A stretch of 64,000 nucleotides of DNA. It comes from Paramecium sonneborni (lineage: Eukaryota > Ciliophora > Oligohymenophorea > Peniculida > Parameciidae). Shown here in pieces: positions 10,530 to 20,539 of the stretch. A program made the translations under genes and the position numbers. Positions within the stretch are counted from its first letter, which is position 1; each line of letters opens with the position of its first letter. The DNA lies in contig CAJJDN010000143.1 of the NCBI GenBank assembly GCA_905182985.1, forward strand, positions 59,696 to 123,695, read 5' to 3'. Below the pieces are notes generated by a model. The model was not told the origin of the DNA and searched no databases. It saw nothing but the letters and a program-made list of their open reading frames with translations.

Positions 10530-12048
10530 ATACCTTAATTTTATAAAAATCATCAAGACTATTTTTCTAAGAGTGAACTAGGTTGTCGTAATTTAGTAAG
10601 AAACCTGTTTTAAGATTAAATTGTTACTCTTTAAAAATTGTATTTTTTACTTTCTACATAATATTTAGCTTGCATTTCTTCTCTATCTAAAAATATTACA
10701 TCACAAAATACCTTTTTTGAGTTCTGCTAATTTTTATTTTCTGATTTGATTTTATTTTCATTTTATTCCTTTTTAAGTAATTCCTTTAATTTTACAATAA
10801 AAGCTCTCAATTCAGGTATATCCGTCTCATGAATATTAAATAGAATAGTTCAATATTACTTGAATTAACAATGATAGTTTTATCTTAAAAGATGTTTTAA
10901 ATCTTTAAACTCTATTAAAAGGTGTTAAAAGAAAAGATTTTTCTCCACCGGTGATTTTTTATTTTGAATCTCAAATGATTTTTTCTCTCAAGAAAATGAT
11001 TTAAACTAAAATATATTTAAATATACTGTTTAAATTGACATTAAAAGGTATTGTCTAATATTTAATAAAATTTAATTTGTAAATTTTAATTAGCAATTAG
11101 TGCTTCTTATTATATTTTATATTATTGAATTTCTTTGCTAATTCAAATTCAATACATAAACTGTATTTTAATGTTTTCACTTTGTTATTCTATTCTTATT
11201 TGAGTCTTTAAATTTAACTATTAAGTCTTTGTTTTCATATTCAAATTACTTAACTTATTTTTACAAAGATTATATTTTTGAGATTCTTATGTTCTTCCAT
11301 AAGCTTTTCTAGGAAATTAAATATATTGCAATATAGATAGTGTTTCATTATTGAATTTGGAGGATAGATAGTGCCAATTGAAATGGTTTAAGTATTAAGA
11401 TTAAATCGTAATTATTGAGTGAGTTTAGAATCTTTTAATGATTGTATTTTACCTTAAAAAGAATTTAAGCATTTTCTCAAGACTTATAATTCTTATGTAG
11501 CTCACATGGCTTCTTAATATTGTTTATGGTTCAGAAAGATCCTTAGTTTATCTTTCTGGTCCTGCTAAATCTAAAATTTAATTTAGTTTTTTAATGTATA
11601 ATCAAATGTTATTTACGCTTTTATTTATAAAATGCTGATAAATATTCCAAAACTGTTTCCATATCAAAAATGTTTATTTATGTCATATCATCTATTACAT
11701 AATTGCTTTAAATATCAAATCCAATTAATTTATTGTTAATTTTAAGTTGATTTTTATCAACTAATAATTTTTTAATAATCAAAGGCATATTCCAGGATAT
11801 TGGTAATTTCCAAATAAAGTACCTGATTTTCCACTTCCAGTTTATCCATAAATTATGATCACTTTATTTAATTATTCCAACCCTATTTCTTTAACAATAT
11901 CATCTGTTGTGACATCTTGATAAATATTATCAAAGATGAACTTTTCAATTTACTTAGTTACCTTTAGAGTGATTTGAAACTCTTCAACTTTGAATATAGG
12001 TTTTATGTATTCATAATTTCGAATTCTCAAGAAAATTTAATAGTTCAT
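10530..12048 (-). pseudogene. Decayed kinesin motor gene
   Basis: Reading the minus strand from ATG 12046-12048, the frame gives the first kinesin strand (YQIFLRIR), FIFDNIYQDV and a P-loop with flanks (IIYGQTGSGKSGTLFG), a clear kinesin motor ATP site. An optional 21-nt intron lies in between. The frame is lost near 11785. Coding-like pieces continue in other frames: one with KLLVDKNQLKIN, one with DLAGPERQ (the switch II block, normally DLAGSER) and NETLSILQY, then a Lys/Glu-rich coil to about 10530. The switch I region (SSRSH) is not found. At least two frameshifts plus missing blocks indicate a pseudogene. Its ATG overlaps the TGA of the gene just upstream. Confidence 0.72.
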
Positions 12049-13751
12049 TTTTTATAATTAATAACACTACTAATCATTGAATTGCTTCTTCCTAATCTAT
12101 ACGAATATGTCCTTTGAGGGGATATTTTAGATTTACTAATTGATTGATCATTAGCTTAAGTATGCTGGGAAACATTTCTTTATTTAGTCATCTATGATCC
12201 TAATGCTAATCTTATAGAATGTTGTAGTAACATCTATTTATGTCGATCAAGTTTAATTAGATACTAGATCATTCCAATACAATTAGGATCATTATTAGGA
12301 TTAGATTTTCTATTATGTTCTATTAATTTTTTTAGTGCTAATTTTCTTTGATTACAACGAGTAGTAAGATCTCTTTCTGGAGATATCTGGGTTTTTTATA
12401 TTTTAGTTGTTTTGTATTTTGTAGCTTCTTCATCTAAAAATTTTAATCTTAAGAATAAAGAATCATCTACTCTTTAAGTTTTTTCAGGTTATATCTTTTT
12501 CATTATTTCATGTTATATATCTTTATTAAAATGGTTTTCAAATCTTTCTTATAGCCATTTTCGTTTCATTTCACATCTCTTATGAAAAAGCTTTGCAAAC
12601 CAATCATTAACTATACATATCCGATAGACATCAACTTTTTTTATTGCTAGAACACTTCCTTTTGCACTAACACATTAACAATTAAATGAATGATAAACAT
12701 TATTGAAACAATCATGATTAAAATCCTCCTCACCTAATAATTATCCTGGTCCTAATTTTAATAATATATATTCTCTCTAAGATAATTTATTTTATTGTTT
12801 CAAAAGATCAAAAGTGCTTTCATTAATTTGAATAGGATAACGAACTAATTGTTTACTTTGTTTTTAATCATGTCTTAATGTTTTCTTGAATCTATCATAT
12901 TGAGTATCACTTCCACTAAATTAAACTTCAAAATTATTATTATAACTGCTATAAGAAACATAAAATTCTCCTTTTAATATTAAATACACATATTGAGATT
13001 ACATTTCAAAAGTATACAGATTTTGGTGATTACATAGTTTTAATCTTTCTGAAGAATTGATTAATTCTTGAAGAACTCTCTTAAAATCAGGATATTTAAT
13101 TCCATCTTAAAATGCTCGACACATTAAATATTCAATTTTTTCATTCTTTCTTCTTTTTGAGGTTTCAATGATTTCTAAATATTATTGAACTTATAATTGT
13201 AGAAACTCACAATTATCTAACGTAATGATTGTACATTAAGCATTTTTTGTTATAGATTCTACAAGGGCATCATTCTCATCAATAATGTGACCGCTTTGAA
13301 ATCGAACTACATGTCCTTCAATGAGATGTGCCATCAAACTTAACATTTAGAATGATTGAATATTCAATTGATTTAACTAATCTTATAGGATTATTAGATT
13401 CTCTTTCGGATAATTTTCTTTACCCTTATAGTAAAGAGTTTTAGTTGTTGGATTTAAATAAAAATTTTATGGAAGTCGCTATATACCAGGATATTTCAAT
13501 TCTAAATCCTTTATCTCTTAAGTAATTTAATCAAGAGGCTTCGGTATTAATTTTAAACATCTGCCTTTAAGGAGAATCAGAAAATAATCAATTTTTAACT
13601 TGTATTTAAACACAAATCTATCTCTGGGCAAATAATGAAGTTTAGCTTATTAGATGAAGCTCATTAGTATGGGTTCATAATCTTTTTCAGATGTAATATT
13701 TTTTAGTCGTTGAAAGTAGAGTATTTTGGACAAATAATCTTTATTGAACAT
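12045..13751 (-). CDS. Protein with two cyclic-nucleotide-binding-like domains (568 aa)
   Basis: Single exon, 569 codons including stop. An N-terminal CNB-like unit (about residues 25-60: LHYLPRDRFVFKYK, then DYFLILLKGRC) fits the P-R-D...F.ILLKG pattern. A second unit lies around residues 260-400: YVYLILKGEFYV, then LKLGPGQLLGEEDF, where GEEDF is the phosphate-binding-cassette position, then CVSAKGSVLAIKK. The usual Arg of the cassette that holds the cyclic phosphate is not evident, so nucleotide binding is doubtful. No channel or kinase domain is attached. The C-terminal third is basic and low complexity. The stop overlaps the initiator of the kinesin relic (A ATG A), and the gene starts 20 bp after the DHHC gene on the same strand. 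Confidence 0.8.
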
Positions 13752-13771
13752 TAATATTTATAATATTCATT

Positions 13772-14825
13772 TCAATCTAATATTGGTTTGGTATCTGGTT
13801 GAATAGGTAAAAACCAAACAAGTGGGTTTTTGCCGAAAACTTCGAATATGTTATTCCAGATTCCTTTTTAAATTTGTTCTCTTGGTTTACTCTCACAGTA
13901 CTCAAGGGTTGTGATGTTTTGTTTGATTGCCCTAACAATCTCAGTATTATTGATGATAATACCATAAATGAAAGAGAGTGAAAGCAGTTAAAAGGATCCA
14001 TAGGAAACAACAATATAGAAATGTAAAAGACACTAAGAACAACTTGGCATCAGTGGAATATGAATTCATAGTGTCATAATAACAGCGACTGTAGGTAATC
14101 ATAATAAATGTAATCAAAAACCCTATGCATATCTATTTAATGAATACATGCATAACCAAGCAAATTAATGAAAAGTTTATAATTACCATAACCAATACAG
14201 TTATTTAACCATTAGCAATGATGATCCATTTTTAGCCAACAGGTTTTACATTGTCTGCAATGATGACAACGTTTTGGTTTAAAAGCGTTGCAATTTTTGC
14301 AATGTCTTCTCCCTTATTTATCTATGAGTTCATTTTTGACTTTCTCATTAAAATTGATACGCTATCCATCATCTATCTCTGATGAAAAAGATGTTGATGT
14401 TTAAGATCCTTTCTTATTATGATTGATCATTTTTTCTTCATTTACAATTATTTAAAGAATCTCATTCTGTATTTTATTTAACCATTCTTCAGGTACATGA
14501 CCAGGAATAGTAACAACTACTCTTACTAATGTAATTGTGAATAATATTAGAATGACATGTAATGATATCGTTATTCCCATTATTTGATTGCTGAAAACAT
14601 AGTCATTGATGTGTACTAATTGAATCAAGTATGTATTAATCTCCATTAATGGTCTAGAAACATACTCTGATTTTATAAGTGGCATCAAATAAGTCTTTAA
14701 CATGAATATGCACCACATACCTCCATATAAACTACATAAAAGTATAGCACTATTAGTACAAGAATTGTCAATGGAATCCATGTACCAATATATCGAAGTA
14801 ATTGCCCCTCTTTATAATATTTCAT
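13772..14825 (-). CDS. DHHC-type protein S-palmitoyltransferase
   Basis: Spliced 323-aa four-TM enzyme. Order: TM1 and TM2 ([34 protein letters not shown]), then the Cys-rich domain [19 protein letters not shown]...WLKMDHHC (catalytic Cys about residue 194), [12 protein letters not shown]3, TM4, and the TTxE motif in ITTLEYCE (about 279). These are the hallmarks of zDHHC acyltransferases, which autoacylate the DHHC Cys and transfer palmitate to substrate Cys residues. The residue after DHHC is Gln (CQW) where CPW is usual. Introns: 14695-14720 (26), 14123-14147 (25) and 13932-13962 (31). The start at 14823-14825 keeps TM1. Divergent from 14849 with a 23-bp gap. Confidence 0.93.
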
Positions 14826-14848
14826 TTATAAATTAAAAACGTATTTCA
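14826..14848. promoter_or_regulatory. 23-bp spacer between divergent start codons
   Basis: Lies between the DHHC gene (minus, start 14825) and the decayed GTPase (plus, start 14849). AT-rich; no motif recognised. Confidence 0.3.
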
Positions 14849-16294
14849 ATGCAATCGATCTGTAATTATATAATCAATCCCTTACATTAAAACAAATATG
14901 GTTTCGAAGACGATTTTCAAGGATCAGAAAACCCTAAAGAGAGTTAAGTTAAAATCAAAATAGGGCAACTCGATCTCTCTATTTGTCATCTAAAAATCAA
15001 GCCAATCCAAATTATACTTCTAAAAAAAGAATCGATTCAAGAAATTAGTAAAAAAAATAATCGTATCAACCAAAACATAATCTTTATATTTAACAATCAC
15101 AAAAATCTGGAAAATAATAAACTGATAAGTCATTTCAATAAAATAACAACGATACAAAATTAAAAGATTATAATTTCATAGAATATTTTTCTGGTGGTAA
15201 TGATAGTGGAAAAGATGACCCATATATATAACCATCTGGTGGATTGTCTCCTCGAAGCGATTCAGGTTAAGATATTTGCGAGATTATCGTCTAAAAAAAT
15301 GGAATTATAGAGTTGCATTAATATTCTTAGTAATGATCGCTATTCCATTATTTTGGTTGCAATTATGGGGTAAAATAAATCAGGTAAAAGTTCATTACTT
15401 AACGAAATTGCCAATACAAATAGTCAATCTAAATTGGAAATAATGGGATATACATGTTATCAAAACCACTTGTAAAGTTATTATTTTATAGATTGTTAAC
15501 GATATCTATAATTAAAGTCTTAAATCATTTGTCCAATCAGTTGATAAATGAATGAAAGAAAATTAAAAATTTGATGAAATAAAAATTTACAAGATAATTT
15601 AGAGATTTTAAAGATGTTTTTTGTAAAAAATATTTCCAACTTGCTTTTTAAATAAATAAAATAGATAATATCAACAATATAAGAAAAAATTGTAAAAAGT
15701 TCTTGAATTGATGAAAAATAAGCTTATTAATTTAGTGTAGAGACAAGCTTATGTGATAATGATAATGTTTTGACAAAAAATATTAATAAAATGAATTATA
15801 AAGATATTGATTCATTCTCTTAAACATTTAATAATATGATAGATTAATTATGAAAGTAAAACTACTAATTTTAATAATGTAATGCATTTGTAGAGAGCTT
15901 AAGACGAAATTATAAAAAAATGATAGAGAATCTATTTTCAAAATATTCAAAGATATAAGTAGACTCTGAAGAGTAATGATTAAATTTATAATAATCTAAA
16001 GTTTAGGTGATAAACAAGGAAGAGGAATTGAAAAAGAAAAAAGAATAGATAAATTTTTAGGAGAAGAAAAGAAATCTTTTAATTTAGAAAATAAAGGATT
16101 TATAGTAATAGATTAAATTATAGAAAGAATCAATAGGACCTGATGCAAGATAATCTCAATAAGGTTTAAGTGAGTGACAATTATTAGGAATGAAGCAGAA
16201 GATTGCATAGAATAAATAAGAAATTTAAGCATTAAGAAAATAGATTTAAGATGCTGAGCCTCGAAAGAATGAAGAAGGATATAGCATATATTGA
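14849..16294 (+). pseudogene. Decayed GBP/atlastin-like GTPase gene
   Basis: From ATG 14849, splicing two introns (21 nt ending near 14962; 19 nt ending near 15331) gives a Gln/Asn-rich N-terminus, then a strand (CEIIVQKNGII) leading to IILVAIMGQNKSGKSSLLNE. This is the arrangement of a guanylate-binding-protein-like G domain with its P-loop GxxxxGKS. The frame ends at TGA 15542-15544. Downstream pieces include FVESLRRNYKKM and a long C-terminal coil ending EEGYSIY at TGA 16292-16294. They share one frame interrupted by in-frame TGAs near 15850 and at 15977-15979, plus an 18-nt intron that removes a third TGA. At least two stops and a frame change mark it as broken. No intact DxxG or RD motif was found. 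Confidence 0.65.
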
Positions 16295-16344
16295 TCATCA
16301 AATATTATTATTAAATATTATTTTGTTTAAAAATTATAAAATAA

Positions 16345-16807
16345 ATGCAATAGCATCCTCAAGAAATAGTTGATATGTTTAATGAATTTAAATCTGCTTA
16401 AACAAATTTATTGAATGTGAAAGAGTTTTTGTAATTATTATAAGAAGCTGGATTGGAAAAAAACTGCTAAATGTTAACAAAGAAATTGAATATGAAAAAA
16501 AATGAAAATTTGAATTTAATTCAATTTGCGTAATGCTTTAATTTTGATCCTGATGTTTATGAAAATTTTGAGATGTTATTTTAAATAATTGATTCAAGTA
16601 ATTCAAAAAAGATTAGCAAATAGGAATTAAAAAAATAATGTGAGATACTGGGTATATATGATGTAAATATGAATAGGAATGTAATTCAATGATAAGGATA
16701 TTGATATTATGATTAATTAAATCGGAAGTGATGAATAAGGAGTAGTTTCAAGAGATAAATTATGGAGTATGTTGCAACAATATAAAAATTATGAAATCCA
16801 ATAGTGA
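16345..16807 (+). CDS. EF-hand (calmodulin/centrin-like) protein
   Basis: Spliced 145-aa protein with the size and layout of a calmodulin-family protein: four helix-loop-helix units. Unit 3 (MLFQIIDSSNSKKISKQELKK) and unit 4 (MINQIGSDEQGVVSRDKLWSM) have the EF-hand spacing. The loops keep some of the acidic and Ser/Asn ligands (D-S-S-N-S and S-D-E-Q-G) but not the full canonical set, so Ca2+ binding may be weak or lost at several sites. The N-terminal pair is more degenerate. The intron at 16652-16676 (25 nt) is required to reach unit 4. Convergent with the coiled-coil gene, 51 bp apart. Confidence 0.82.
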
Positions 16808-16858
16808 TATCAATTTTAATTGTTAAAATTAATTATTTAAAATAGAATTCAAATAATA

Positions 16859-19135
16859 TCATCTTCTGTATGGTGCCAATTATGATCTGCGCATATCATT
16901 AACTTCTTTTTCTTTATCAGTCAATTAAGCTCTTAAACTTTCAATTTCTACTTTATATAATGATAAATAGAGAAGCAATTCTTCATACTTTGATCCTACT
17001 CCAAATTAATCAGCATATTTAAGTCTGAAAATATATAAAAATAAGATACCTATAAATTTCTAATTCTTTAGTAAGATCTTCTACTATATTTTATAAGCGT
17101 TCTATTTCCTAATTTAAATATAAGTTTTTTTCTTTTAATAAGAGTAAATCCTATGAATCTTGTTTAATTAATTTAGTTTTGAGTAATTCAATTTATTCTG
17201 AATAAGAGAGATTTAAAAGATTGAGTCTTTCTATTTCACTTGTGAGCATAGCCAATTTTTCATCTTAACTATATCTTTTCTTATTTAATTCTTCTTCCAA
17301 AATAGTAACTTTCCTTCTATTAGTTTCCATTTCAGTACTTCTCTCATTAATGAGAATAGACAATCTTTCTATTTCTTATGATAACATAATAATTTTTGTT
17401 TCATATTCTTATTATAATTATTCCTCCAATTTATTATAATTAGATCTCCATTATTCATTTTCATTCTATAAATGTCTTAATAATTAATTTAATCTATCAT
17501 TATCAGATTTAAGTTATTCAGATTAACTTCTAATTAACTCAATTTAATTAAGTTTTAATTTATATTCTGATAATTCTCTAGATTATTATTCAATAAGGAT
17601 TGAGTATTTCTATCTTTCTGTATTTAGAGTTTCATTCTCATTCCTTCTTGTTCTTACATTCTATTCAAGTTCATTTATCAATTATCTTTAAATATCATTC
17701 AATCTCTCAATCTCACTTCCTAATAATACAACTCTCTCTTCTAATTACAATTTTACTTTTTACAATTATTCTAAATTATTTTAATATGTAGTTTATTGTA
17801 TAATCAATTGTTGATAATCATTTTGAATTTTTATTAAAGTGTTTTCATTTTTGTAATGTTTTTATTAAACTTATTCATTATGTAATTAAATCTATTAGAT
17901 CTATTATTCCTTCAATCTAACTTAACCATTTAATCTTTCAATTTCTTATTAATAAACTTAGCATTTATCTTCTAATTATATCAATTATTATTAGTATTAA
18001 GAATTGGCTTATATTTAAACTTCTAATTATTTAATTCTTCTATCTCTCTCTTCAATTTATTATTAAATTCTTTTCATTTCTTCTGATAATGTTCGTTCTC
18101 TATCCAACTTCGAATTTTCCTGTTTTCTTTAATTCAAAACTTCTTGCTCATATTTTTACCTATAGAAATCTAATTATTGAGCAAATTGATCATATTATTC
18201 TCTCAAGATCTGATTTTCTTATTCTAATTCTTAATTTCTTTTTTTTGTTTATTCAAATTATTACACTTTTTTCTAGAATACATTATTACTATTTTCAATT
18301 TCTTATGTTAATAGTAATAATTTAGTTTCATAATTTTATTAACTTGATCCAACTTCAATCAAAGTTTATTCTAATTGATGATTTTATTACTTAAATTATT
18401 CTAATTCTTTCATTCTGCTATCCAATTAACTTCTAAGTTTATAAACCTCATTTTCATTTTATTAACGTTGTTGATCTGCACTTTGCATAAGCATTTCAGC
18501 ATCCTATTGACGTTGATTTTCATAATAGAGTCTCAATTTTTCTTATTCCTTTTATAAATACTCACAACGCTCTCTCCATTATTAGCCTTCTTATTGATTT
18601 AATTGGAGAGTGGTTTTCAATTCATTAATATTCTTTTCATAATTTGTAATTACATTAGAGTATTAATTAATTTGAATTTGAAATTCAGATTCTCTATTTG
18701 TGTGAGTATATTGTAATTGTTATTGTAACTCTTAGTAACTTCTTTCCCATTATTACACTTCTTAAATACGTGATTCTAAAATGAGAGATAATTGATGATT
18801 CTCTTAAACTAACATATCAATACGCTCTTAATATTATGTAATCTATTCATAATTATTTTATATACAATAACTAAATGATTCTTATGTCCTTAATACATTT
18901 ATTCTAATTCTCGATATCTTTGAATCCACATCTCTAATTCCTATTACAATCTAATCACATCTGGATTTTATGGTTGTTGTTGTTATTATTATTATTGATC
19001 TCTTAAGTATATTGGAACCATTATACGATTGATTACTTTATGTGTAATTGGAATTGACTTTATAGAATTAGGGGAAACTGCCACTCTTGATTTTGTAGTT
19101 CGAATTACAGGACTTTTATCAGTATGAACTTGCAT
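16859..19135 (-). CDS. Long coiled-coil protein (742 aa)
   Basis: Spliced 742-aa protein. The first 55 residues are non-helical and basic (phospho-site-rich: DKSPVIRTTKSRVAVSPNS-like composition), followed by a Gln run. The rest is a nearly continuous coiled coil rich in Gln/Glu/Leu, with a recurring short phrase EIERLN or EIERL (at least four copies) that suggests an internal register repeat. The C-terminus returns to a short basic tail. Introns: 18843-18865 (23) and 17025-17049 (25). The layout resembles basal-body, rootlet or epiplasm structural proteins of ciliates, but that is inference. A similarly built protein lies at 39727-41651. Confidence 0.85.
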
Positions 19136-19155
19136 TATTAATATAAATTATAAAT
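19136..19155. promoter_or_regulatory. 20-bp spacer between divergent start codons
   Basis: Only 20 bp, all A/T, separate the ATG of the coiled-coil gene (minus) and the ATG of RBM42 (plus), both confidently placed. It is the shortest divergent spacer in the window. Confidence 0.4.
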
Positions 19156-19784
19156 ATGTCCAAACTCTTAAATGCACTCTCCTTGCTTAACAAACTCTAT
19201 GATTAAAAGAAGCCTGAAATCAACCAAGAGCAAATTAAAAAAGTTGAAGAATAAATGAAAGGTACTATTTCTATATCTATTATCTAGTTGAGTAATCTTA
19301 GTAGAAGCAAATTGAATAATAACCATAACAAACGTAATAATAGCAATAACAATAATAATAATAAAAGAGAAAGAGAAAGATGAAAATATTAAGAAAATGT
19401 GCAGGAGACATTTGGGAAGATTCTACACTTGCAGATTGGCCAGAAGGAGATTATCGATTGTTCTGTGGAAATCTTGGAAATGAAGTGAGCGATGAAGTTT
19501 TGGCTAATGCTTTTAGAAAATATCCTTCCTTTGCAAGATCTCGTGTTATTAGAGATAAACGTACCATGAAAACTAGAGGTTATGGTTTTGTTTCATTCTT
19601 AAACTCAAATGATTATTTAAAAGCATTCAAAGAAATGAATGGTAAATATGTTGGCAATCGTCCTGTCAAATTAAGTAAAAGTACTTGGCAACAACGCTCT
19701 TTACATAAAAAGAAATCCGATGGATTAGTTGGAAAATTTATTAAACCAAAAATACGCAAAATTAAACGTGTAAATATTTCATGA
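19156..19784 (+). CDS. RBM42: RNA-binding protein 42 homologue (single RRM)
   Basis: Spliced 200-aa protein with a helical N-terminus, a Gln run (residues about 52-61) and one RRM at about residues 90-165. The RRM follows the RBM42 pattern closely: IWEDSTLADW...DYRLFCGNLGNEV, VIRDKRTMKTRGYGFVSF (RNP1) and MNGKYVGNRPVKLSKSTW. In animals RBM42 is an hnRNP-K partner and a spliceosome-associated protein. The basic C-terminus could carry a nuclear localisation signal. The intron at 19262-19287 (26 nt) joins the N-terminal exon, which the downstream ATG at 19380 alone would miss. Confidence 0.93.
19335..19364 (+). repeat. Trinucleotide (TAA/CAA) tract encoding 10 Gln
   Basis: Ten consecutive Gln codons (TAA, TAG, CAA) in the RBM42 reading frame. 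Because TAA means Gln here, AT-rich TAA microsatellites are read as polyglutamine, which may explain many Gln runs in this genome. Confidence 0.8.
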
Positions 19785-19889
19785 TTTTTTATGCTTATTT
19801 CTATTCATACCAATATCTAATTACTATGCATCAATCATCTCTTTTTAAATTTTTATTACACATTATAAAGGTACTTATTATATATAAAT

Positions 19890-20492
19890 ATGTAACAACT
19901 ATTGAATTGTCCAATATGCTTATAAACTCTACTTTATCCAGTGACTCTTGCATGTGGTCATTCATTCTGTAAACCTTGTTTATGTGACAAATACTTTTAT
20001 CAAAATTTCAATTCATGCCCTATTTGCAGAATACCTATTTAAATCTATATAGATTAGTTCAAAGTGAATGTACTGTTAGAAACAATCATCTAATAATAAT
20101 ATGAAAATGAATAAAATTATTAACTTAGATTAAAGAACTATCAATATAGATTGGAAAAAAAAAATCAGATAAGCTAATCTTACAATCGTGTCATTTAAGA
20201 ATATTTAAAATGGATTTAACAGAATTTGTTAAAGTTGTTTCCATTAATTGTGATAGGTATTAGTTATATCTAATATATTGCAGTATTAGTCATTCTGATG
20301 TATTTGAAGTTTAAGAAACTTCGATAAAGATTCACTATAAGAGTAAGATTATAGCATTTAAGTCAAGAAATAACTAGACTCTTATCTCAATTTTCTTCAA
20401 AAAATGATGATAGTTATAAAGACACAGATATTGAAAACTTAGTGTTTACAAAAATAGTAAAACACTTATTTACAAACTATATAAGATTTTGA
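19890..20492 (+). CDS. RING-finger protein with one membrane segment (200 aa)
   Basis: Single exon. The RING starts at residue 7: CPIC, then CGHSFC, KPC and a final CPIC, i.e. a C3HC4 RING of TRIM/RNF type. A charged helical linker (about residues 75-115) follows, then one hydrophobic helix (LIVIGISYIQYIAVLVILMYLKF region, about 130-152), then a basic cytosolic tail. It is probably a membrane-anchored E3 ubiquitin ligase; substrate unknown. The start at ATG 19890-19892 puts the first RING Cys at residue 7. An alternative upstream Met lies in another frame. It lies 105 bp after RBM42 on the same strand and is convergent with UPF2. Confidence 0.85.
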
Positions 20493-20539
20493 AATTTTGG
20501 TATAATTTGTACATCACATCATAATCATTAAAGAAACAT

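Noticed and set aside
13777..14781. Two minus-strand standard-code ORFs (78 and 109 aa) in the DHHC region
   Set aside because: One is an off-frame reading across an intron and the other is an internal piece of the DHHC exon. The spliced DHHC protein explains both.
17600..18325. Plus-strand ORFs rich in Phe/Ile/Ser with membrane-like composition
   Set aside because: They are antisense to the coiled-coil gene; reverse-complemented GAA/AAT-rich coding sequence mimics hydrophobic proteins.
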